Below are positions 56,799-64,000 of a stretch of DNA of 64,000 nt, piece after piece. This stretch comes from Pterobdella sp. o SKG-2022 (Eukaryota; Annelida; Clitellata; Hirudinida; Piscicolidae). The stretch covers positions 5,447,174 through 5,511,173 of the forward strand of contig OZ038327.1 in NCBI GenBank assembly GCA_964035795.1. Direction: 5' to 3'. The number at the start of each line of letters is the position of its first letter. Position 1 is the stretch's first letter. Below the pieces are notes generated by a model, which ran no database searches, was not told where the DNA came from, and worked only from the letters and a program-made list of their open reading frames with translations. The position numbers and the translations under genes are program-made.

Positions 56799-59700
56799 TA
56801 ATACATAATAATTTATTATAGTGATGTTTAATCCAGAGAGTTTCAAGATCGCTTGATATTTGTAAAATATTCTATTATAATAATAGGTTATAACAACTTA
56901 ATATTTTTTCAAAAAACTAGTTTTCAGCCTCTTTCCAAAGTCCTTCAATTTCCTAAGCCTTCCGGCAAGCAATTCACAAACTTGGACCTTCACCCTCAAA
57001 CCTACGCTTTCCAATACTAGACATTTTGGACTTAGGGACGTATAAATTGAGTCCAAAAATCTAAGCTTTCGCTTTTCAGGTATTTCAGAGATAGGTATTA
57101 GTCTTTCCGATATGTATTTTGAAGTTTATTCTAGCATAAATTTAAATATAAGTAATAATATTTTATAAACTACCCTATCCCTAACTTTTTCAAAACTGGA
57201 GTTATATGGTCAAACTTCCTTGTGCCTGTAATTAATCTGGCTGTAGTGTTGATAAGAGACTAAACTCTACACAGCTGCTTTTCAGGTAACCCAGCTAACA
57301 ATGTGTTGCAATAATCTATTCTGCTCAGAATCATAGCAACAGCAAGAGTCCCCAACGATTCATAAGAAAGACACTTCTTAATGGACCTTATCTGCCTGAG
57401 AGCTGAGAAGCCCGCTTACAAAATCTTACTTATATGTGAGTTCATGCTCAAGTCTCTATCCATGAAAACACCCAGGCTCTTGACACTTTTTGAAGGTGAT
57501 ATGAAAGTATCCAGTATCCTTATCTGTTTGGTTGAAAACTTGTTCACCTTTGTCAAAGAAGAAAACCATATAGCTTCAGTTTTGGATCTATTGAGTTTAA
57601 GACTATTGGATTCCATCCAGGCTGCCATCTCATCGACACAGTCAGACAATCTGTTCTGCAATTGCTCAGTTTCATCAGAGACACAGCTAGAATGCAATTG
57701 TGTGTCGTCTGTATATTGGTGATAACTCAAGTTATGTCATTGTGCAATTTTTTCTAGATCACTAGAATACAGATTAAACAAGAGCGGGCCGATTACAGAA
57801 CCTTGTGGCACACCAGTATGGAGATGAAATAAATTAGTCCTAACACTATTATTAGTAATATAATAACACCTATTATTTAAATAGTTCTTATACTATTCTA
57901 AGACTAAACCCTTAAAACCAAATTTTGAATATAGCTTATTTATTAATATATTATGATTAACTAAATCAAAGGCTGAAGAAAGATCCAACAATATCAAAAG
58001 ACTAAACCTACCTTCATCAGCTGCTTTTAAAATATCCATGTGGATTTTTGTGATAGCAGTTTCTGTTGAATGAAAAGGGTGATAAGCAGACTGAAATCTC
58101 AGAAAAAGATCATTTTCAACCAAAAAACTACGTGTTCTTTCTAAAACCAACCGTTACAGTATTTTTGATAAGACAGGGACATTTGAAATTGGTCTATAGG
58201 AGGATGGCTCAGATTGGGTTTTTTCAATATCGGCGTCACACAGGCAAACTTCAAACCTTGAAGAACAGTTCCTGATTTAAAAGAAGAATTAAAAATGCTA
58301 ACTAAAAAAGGTGCTATCAAGCTTGCTATTCGTTTCAATAGCCAAGTTGGGATCGGATCTAAAGCACACTGTTTATTTGGTAAGTTGTTGATCATCTTCA
58401 CCAATTCCTCTTCACCATCTCAAGAAATTCGTCTAACGCTGAAGTCATGGATGAAACCTCAATTTGAAATAGATCATTATCTACACTTTTGACTTCACCA
58501 ATTTTATCATCCAAGTATTTCTTAAAACTACCAATTTCTATTCCTTTATCTTCACCTGCCTTACCCCTACCAGCAGCTTCATTTATGTATTTCCAAGTTG
58601 TCACTGACTTTTTTTTACATTCAAATAGCTTAAGATCCCAAAACTCCTTTCTCTTCTTCCTACATAGACATTTGTAAAGATTCTTCTGCCTGAACCATGT
58701 CTCACGACAAGCTGTTGAACGAGACTTCAAGTACTTGCGCTCCAACTTTCTTGTTATGCATTTAGAAATCTTACATTCCTCATCAAACCAAACATCAGAG
58801 GGTCTCTGATGAATTCTTACAACTTTCTCAAAAAAAATTCATCTAAAATGCCCTTTAAAGTTGAGAAATACATGCTCACAGCAGAATCTAAACACAAGTC
58901 ATTTAAAAATACCAAAAGAGTGTTCAGCAACTTGGAAATAAACCTTTCAACATCCCAATCTTTCCACCTTCTTACCTTGCATGTTTTGTACACTAAAGCA
59001 GGTACTTTCAGTTGAATCTTCCACATCAAGACCTTATGCTCTGAGAAGGAAACATCAAAACAATCAACTTTTAATCCAGCCTTAGTGGCCACTACATCCA
59101 ACCAGCTACCCTGTTCATGAGTTGGTTCTGCTACACAAGACTTGAAATCATGCATGTGGAGGATATTCTTAAAATTTTCTGCATCCCTATCTGCAATACA
59201 CTCTAGATGAAAATTGAAATCTCCTAAGACTACCACTTCTTCATTATAAGATGACATTATATTCATGATCTCTTCGAACTCAGCAAAAAAATTACAAGAA
59301 GCATATCCCGTTCTGTAAACAACCAAGCTTATAAAGGATTTCAATTTGGAGCTTATTCTCACACACATAAATTCAAAAGTGCTAGCTTTCAGAGGAACAT
59401 CAATCACTATTACATTTATTTTTGGCTTTTCCAAAAAAACTAGTCCACCATGATTAGTTTTTAGAGACTTCACAGACTTAAAGCTTTTAGATCTAGCCTT
59501 TTCAAGAACTAATATCCCTTTTCGCCTCAGAATACCTAAGCATACTGAATCTGAGTCATCCTAAGTTTCAGCCAAAAATAAGCCAGCCAACTTGTATTCA
59601 CTCATCAAGTCTAGCACTTCTTCAACCTTATTGTGTAGAGATCTAACATTAAGAAATCCCAAAGTTAGATCCTCGACAACCCTCAACCCATGCCTTTCAA

Positions 59701-60132
59701 CCCTTTTTCCTCTCATCATTCTCTCTCTCACTCTTCTACCACCTCTCTTACCCCTTTTTTTTTCTTTTTAACCTTACTTACATCTTCTATTTTGCCTAAG
59801 CCTAATTCATCTATATGCCTCTTTATATCTTCATTTAAACTAATTATATCATTATTGTATTTGAGCAAATCTATCATTATTTTTAAAAATAAAGAAAAAT
59901 ATTCATACTATGAAAAAATTTAACGTATAAAGTAAAGAAGCTTCCCCTGTTTTGGCAAGTGATAAATTTAATCCGAAAACTTGAGCAGTATCCAACTTAC
60001 CAAAATTTTTATAAAAAGTGAAATAATATAAAAAATTATCAGCTTTCAAAAATATTGCATTTTAAACCCTATAAAAAACCCTTTCAAAATGTTGTATAAA
60101 ACCGTCGCGGCAATTTTCGCGCCAGTTATTTT
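56799..60132 (-). mobile_element. CR1/L2-like element, near-complete ORF2
   Basis: Flanked by an 8-bp target duplication ATTCATAA (56791-56798 and 60133-60140), single in copy C (30044-30051). Endonuclease: LTLGFLNVRSLHNKVEEVLD (about 59672-59613), LAGLFLAET, then the 218-codon frame 59473-58817 with VVVLGDFNFHLECIADRDAE and FSEHKVLMW (SxH motif). Linker 58745-58398 (TTWKYINEAAG). RT: CALDPIPTWLLKRIASLIAP, FACVTPILKKPNL, LLILLDLSSAFDLVNHNILI, GVPQGSVIG-like wording damaged, YHQYTDDTQLHSS (57724-57686; YTDD box), SLGVFMDRDLSMNSHI. C-terminal LSRIDYCNTLLAGLP and RKFDHITPVL near 57330-57190. Small frameshifts only. Upstream basic region from about 59880. Confidence 0.9.
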
Positions 60133-60699
60133 ATTCATAAATCAAGCTATGAACTAACATGCTTTTTCTACTCTTGGGGTGCATGTTCCATTCTTAAAAA
60201 TTAGTTGATTCGGACTTAAAAACATATGTACGTTAAAACAGTAAAAATCTATACGAAGAGGTTTCAAAAGTACATTTCTTTCATCCAGAAAATTTGAATT
60301 CCAGTTTTAAAACTATCGCATACTTTTTTAGCACTTCATTAAGTTCAATTAGTGTTTAAAAAGCAAAATAGAAAGTTTGTTTCACGTGTAATTTTATTAA
60401 AATTTCGTTTGGAAATGAATATGTAAATATTTAACACAAGACGAACCACATCCATAGCAAAAATGAAGAGAGTACAACACGAATACATGGAGAAAATACA
60501 CGCATTTTGAAATGTTGTCAGTCTTTATTATAGAATTGTTTTGTTTTGATGATGATGCGTGTTAATTAAATGTGAACCTAAGTTTTTATTTTATTAGCTT
60601 TTATCACTTTTCTTCAAAACTTTATGGTTTTGGTTCTTGATTGTCTATTTTCATTACATATCTTTTCGCCACTTTGTTTTTTTCATGATTTTTTGCAGA

Positions 60700-61240
60700 C
60701 TTTTCTCAGTTGCAGATTATCCGTAAACTTTACTGTACTTTCTTTCACCCAGTGACCCCTTCTTTTTGTGAGGGCAAATCTCCCTTTATAATTGCCCATG
60801 TATCAAATGAAGGGCAGATAACTCTGAATTTAGTCTTACCATTGTGGTCTGAGCTATGTTAAGCAAACCAGTATTTCCATCCATTATAACAACAATCTCT
60901 TTTTTCACTGCTAGAGCTTCAACTTTGTGATACCTAAATATCAGAAGCCCTTTCCTTTCTAACCGTTCAGGGATTGTCGTTTGGAATATTGAAGAGCTAT
61001 AAAAGAAGAAAATTCAAATAATGCAACAAATTCAAACAGCGTGTCACAAGTTCATTAAACTGCAACTAGAGTGGGAACACATGAATCAATAACAAAAGTA
61101 TGGTCTTGTTCAACTTGAAAGCCTAGACACTAATTGCAAAAGGGCTTATTGGCTTGTGAATTTTTTTTTCAACTCTGAGTTAAAAGCGTTTCAATAAAAG
61201 TCCAAAGATTTCTTATATTTTCTAGGTGCTTGTAGGTTAT
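60700..61240. mobile_element. Decayed LINE pieces flanking copy D
   Basis: Nearly identical repeat of 30640-31160: minus-strand RTE-like remnant, then plus-strand LINE C-terminal remnant (KKIQIMQQIQTACHKFIK). Marks the right edge of block D; similarity to block C ends near 61240. Confidence 0.55.
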
Positions 61241-61244
61241 AAAG

Positions 61245-62855
61245 TTACCCTGAAAAAAATGCTATTTTTTGTGAAAATTGTAGTTAATGCTGTTGGTGTA
61301 AAATCGTAGTTTTCACCCCTAAACATTCTATCATGAGCAAACTCATGTTTCACCGTAAAACCTACAATTCTATCTTGATCTTTCCTGTGTGATAAAACAA
61401 GTTTTATGAGGGAAAATGGGAAAAAGTATAAGGAGAAGTGGAAAAGAAAGAACAAGAGCTACTTGCCCGTATAGAAGTAGACCCGGTTTAAGCCAAGTTG
61501 ATAGACTGCATCTGCCTTCAGTGGGTGATATGTTCAACTGTTTACTATACAATTATTTAAGACATCAAAAATATATAAATATCTGAAATAAAATTATTCT
61601 TTGAAAAAAGTAATGACAAAATCTATTGCTATTAGGAATGTGAGTTAGTGAACGAGGTGGTTTTTCCCTATAAAACTAAATCAAAACTTAGTGAAAAAAG
61701 CTTTTAAACGTAACCACTCATCATTGACAAAAAATTGAGAAAAGAATTAAAATAAGAATGAAAAAAATCAGCTCATCTTTATAAGTTTATTGCAATGTTT
61801 TTAAAAAAACTTTTAACTAATTGAAAAAATTTGTTATTTAATTGAGAGACCCTGAAACATTTGTATAAAATGATTCTAACAAGAGGTCATATAAAATAAA
61901 AAACAATTTTTACTGTCTCTACTGATCTTTTTTTTGAACTTTTAGATAACCGTCACTATTAAAAAAAGGAAAAAAATGAAGTAAAAGAACACAACATAAA
62001 TAACTACGTTCATCTTGGTCGTTGTTTTCTTCTACTTGCAGGTTAGCATGCAAACACCCCATAATGCTTCCAGTGAATCTAGAAACTTTGTGGCTTATAA
62101 TCTCATCAAGCTGTTGATCAAGTGGAGTAGATGGACATAACTATAACAAAAACAATGATGATGTCAAAGAGATTGAGAAAATTGACAATGCTTTTCGAAA
62201 AAAGACCTTAAACAGTGTTACATGCCTGAAGACAAAAAAGATATATTTAAATAAAAGCATTCTAGGTATTATTTTCTAATTTGGTTTAAATAAAAAAATT
62301 TTCTTAAAATTCAAAATAATTAGGTGCTAAATTTAATGTGGTATCTATAAAGCGCTTTTCCGTGCTTATCAAAACGCTTGTTACAATTTCAATGTGACAA
62401 AAACACACTGTAAATAAGCGCTACCTGCCTGTGCCAAACATGAAGAAACTATTTTTAAAGCAGAACCTAGCGTGTATTTTGAAACTTTATAATTTTTGGG
62501 GTTCAAGTACATTTTTAGCAAAAGAAAGGGGCTTAAAATGAGAAGATAAAGATCCCATGTAATTTTAGAAGGATCAAGTGAAAAATGGATAACATATTTC
62601 TATGATATAATCATAATAATTTCACGCTTGTGAGCTAGTTTGAAAATGTATGCATGAAATAAAAAAATTTTTAGGAGTTCATTTCATTCATTTTAATATT
62701 TATGTTTGGCTTGAAAAATTAAAATATGCATTTTTCAAGCTAAAAAATTTTTATTTTTTTTAAATTCTATTAAAATTGTATTGAACTGAAAAGGACAAAT
62801 ATTTCTAAAAACATTCAAATTAATTTTCCGAATTGATTTAAAAACAATTTGAACA
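61245..62855. other. Spacer upstream of the Islet gene
   Basis: No recognised gene or transposon. A minus-strand frame near 62160-61925 (LDQQLDEIISHKVSRFTGSI) after a tgttatag acceptor-like site, overlapping an ATG reading MNVVIYVVFFYFIFFLFLIV, could be an exon of an unknown gene but has no support beyond being open. Confidence 0.3.
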
Positions 62856-62858
62856 TGG

Positions 62859-62886
62859 AGGTCAAAAAAAAACTTGACCTTGACCT
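62859..62886. promoter_or_regulatory. Cluster of nuclear-receptor half-sites
   Basis: AGGTCA at 62859-62864 and TGACCTTGACCT at 62875-62886 (minus strand AGGTCAAGGTCA, which contains the extended TCAAGGTCA monomer site bound by FTZ-F1/SF-1 and ERR-type receptors). It lies about 570 bp upstream of the Islet start codon. Function is inference; three exact half-sites in 28 bp of AT-rich DNA are unlikely but not impossible by chance. Confidence 0.4.
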
Positions 62887-62962
62887 AATTAAATTTGACA
62901 TCGTTTGAATGTTAGTTTTCCCGCTATGAAGCTTCAAATCAGCTGTTTGGATAAGTGTGTGA

Positions 62963-63079
62963 TTGGATGGATAAATGGATGGATGGATGGATGGATGGAT
63001 GGAAAGATCGATGGATGAATGAATGGGTGGATAGATGGATGGTTGGATGGATAGATGGATGGATGGATGAATGGATGGG
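62963..63079. repeat. (GGAT)n tetranucleotide repeat
   Basis: About 117 bp of GGAT/ATGG repeat with scattered substitutions, between the half-site cluster and the Islet core promoter. Confidence 0.95.
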
Positions 63080-63251
63080 AAGGTGGTTGATATAAAAACA
63101 GTGAGTTGAGTACATAGAACGGAAAATGGTTTATTATTCGAAAAAAAACTAGAAATTTCAATCTCAAAATTATTCTAAAATTTTTTCTGTTTTAATTAAA
63201 TTAATAAAAAGTCTTAACATTCAAGTAGGTGGAGTCTAGCACTGAATGTTG

Positions 63252-63325
63252 ATTGGGTGTAATTCGAAACATGAATCTGTCCGACCAATAGAATAGTCTT
63301 TCGACTGAAAAAGTGATATAAATAG
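63252..63325 (+). promoter_or_regulatory. Core promoter of the Islet-type gene
   Basis: ATTGG (inverted CCAAT) at 63252-63256, CCAAT at 63285-63289 and a perfect TATAAATAG at 63317-63325. The predicted start of transcription near 63350 leaves a short leader with a 16-codon upstream ORF (ATG at 63350, MKSELLIEHC..., stop TGA) before the LIM start at 63432. Confidence 0.55.
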
Positions 63326-63431
63326 AGAAGCACGCAAGGATCTACAAAGATGAAAAGTGAACTTCTAATCGAACATTGTGAGAAATTTTCAGATTTTTGA
63401 ATTGCAAAATTATATAAAAACTCAGTAGTTT

Positions 63432-64000
63432 TTGAAACGAAGAAAAATCTTTTTTGGATTATACCTCTTTAACTCATCCAATCCCACTAAAGGTCAGTTG
63501 TGTCATGGTTGTGGACAGCCAATCACAGAACAGTATGTCCTCAAAGTGGCTCCCGATTGGATTTGGCATGTGACGTGTTTGAAGTGTCATGAATGTCAAC
63601 ATCCGCTACACCAGATGACGTCATGCTACGTCAGAGGGGGCAAGGTGTACTGTAAGATGGACTACTGCAAGTTTGACAATCAAAATTTTTTCGAAATTTC
63701 ATTTTTTGAATTTTTTTGCGTTGTTATTTTTTCAAAAATCCAAAGATTATGAATACTTTACAGATTGTTCGCCATAAAATGCCAAGGATGTGGTAAAAGC
63801 TTTCACGGCAACGACCTAGTTATGAGGTCATGTGACAAGGCGTACCACATGACATGTTTCCGGTGTGGAATTTGCAGGCGATTATTAGTGGCTGGAGACG
63901 AGTATGCTATGGACGTGGAGAGAGGAATCTTGTGTAGAAGAGATCATGAAAGGGTTTGGAAGGAGGATAAAAAAGCATTTGTGGTGACTAAGGGTATAAA
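63432..64000 (+). CDS. isl: Islet-type LIM (homeobox) protein, 5' exons
   Basis: Exon 1 63432-63670; 93-bp intron 63671-63763 (gtttga...tttacag); exon 2 63764 to the window end, continuous in frame. LIM1: C24-X2-C27-X18-H46-X2-C49-X2-C52-X2-C55-X18-C74-X2-D77. LIM2: C86-X2-C89-X18-H108-X2-C111-X2-C114-X2-C117-X19-C137-X2-D140. Wording such as LFAIKCQGCGKSFHGNDLVM, YHMTCFRC and LLVAGDEYAM is Islet-like rather than Lhx or LMO. LIM domains bind LDB/CLIM co-factors, and Islet proteins specify motor neurons and other cell types in animals. The homeodomain must lie to the right of the window. The start is chosen at MKRRKIFF, by analogy with the basic stretch before LIM1 in Islet; an acceptor just before GGTCAGTTGTG (63490s) is an alternative, making 63432 intronic. 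Confidence 0.85.

Larger units (their letters stand above)
49059..60505 (-). pseudogene. Family M copy D, split by large insertions
   Basis: Exon 1 60505-60447 (MRVFSPCIRVV, 2-bp deletion relative to copy C). Exon 2 about 60350-60159 (YAIVLKLEFKFS, RNVLLKPLRIDFYC, KNGTCTPRV; about 12 codons deleted after FKFS). Body exon 49722-49471, same length as copy C and nearly identical, but codon 7 is TAA. Membrane exon 49119-49059 (LMLLTAINLLIILCILIF; donor gtgaac). Exons equivalent to copy C exons 4 and 5 were not found. About 10 kb of retrotransposon sequence now separates exons 2 and 3. Confidence 0.6.
45820..61240 (-). repeat. Segmental duplication block D, expanded by insertions
   Basis: Matches block C from its left flank (45845 onwards against 23085 onwards) to its right end (61240 against 31160). 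The length difference of about 7 kb is explained by insertions unique to D: a Penelope-like element, a LINE-A1/RTE-like pair (50537-54744) and two CR1-like elements (55163-56490 and 56799-60132). The C-terminal exon of family K is missing. Confidence 0.85.

Overview
This is AT-rich animal (metazoan) DNA with spliceosomal introns and very dense, mostly decayed retrotransposons. No prokaryotic gene structure, rRNA, tRNA or CRISPR array was seen. The host genes are an Islet-type LIM gene at the right edge and a BTB/POZ gene on the minus strand. BTB residue spacing, short AT-rich introns and gtttg/gtaag donors suggest an invertebrate, but the phylum cannot be fixed from this window.

The centre of interest is a locus-specific duplication series. 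A unit carrying two unrecognised gene families occurs as copy A (plus strand, 2.3-12.0 kb), B (minus, 13.1-18.3 kb), C (minus, 22.8-31.2 kb) and D (minus, 45.8-61.2 kb). A stray promoter/start piece (E) lies at 35.3 kb. Family M (my label) is a multi-exon, secreted or single-pass membrane protein: signal-peptide exon, Cys-containing body, Thr-rich stalk in some copies, and a 61-bp transmembrane exon. Family K (my label), always just 3' of M in the same orientation, encodes a predicted coiled coil followed by a very lysine-rich repeated tail. Every copy shows frameshifts, stops or lost splice sites. The copies grew to different sizes because transposons entered their introns.

Layout: 0-1.7 kb LINE-A and an (AAT)n/(ATT)n hairpin repeat; 2.3-12 kb unit A, invaded by LINE-Z, LINE-Y, LINE-A and a Tc1-like DNA transposon; 13-18.3 kb unit B; 18.7-22.5 kb LINE-A and jockey-like fragments; 22.8-31.2 kb unit C; 32.9-35.3 kb LINE-A1; 35.7-43.3 kb BTB gene, whose 4.2-kb intron holds a GC-richer RNase H-bearing LINE; 43.7-45.7 kb LINE-Z; 45.8-61.2 kb unit D, invaded by a Penelope-like element, LINE-A1, an RTE-like element and two CR1-like elements; 62.9-64 kb Islet promoter and first exons.

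The BTB gene can be read as seven exons whose phases all agree (229 codons), ending in a stop with AATAAA nine bases downstream. The Islet gene shows two complete LIM domains and runs off the window before any homeodomain. The rest is best read as a retrotransposon sink around a decaying, repeatedly duplicated gene cluster. All family assignments are from motif recognition by eye; no database search was run.
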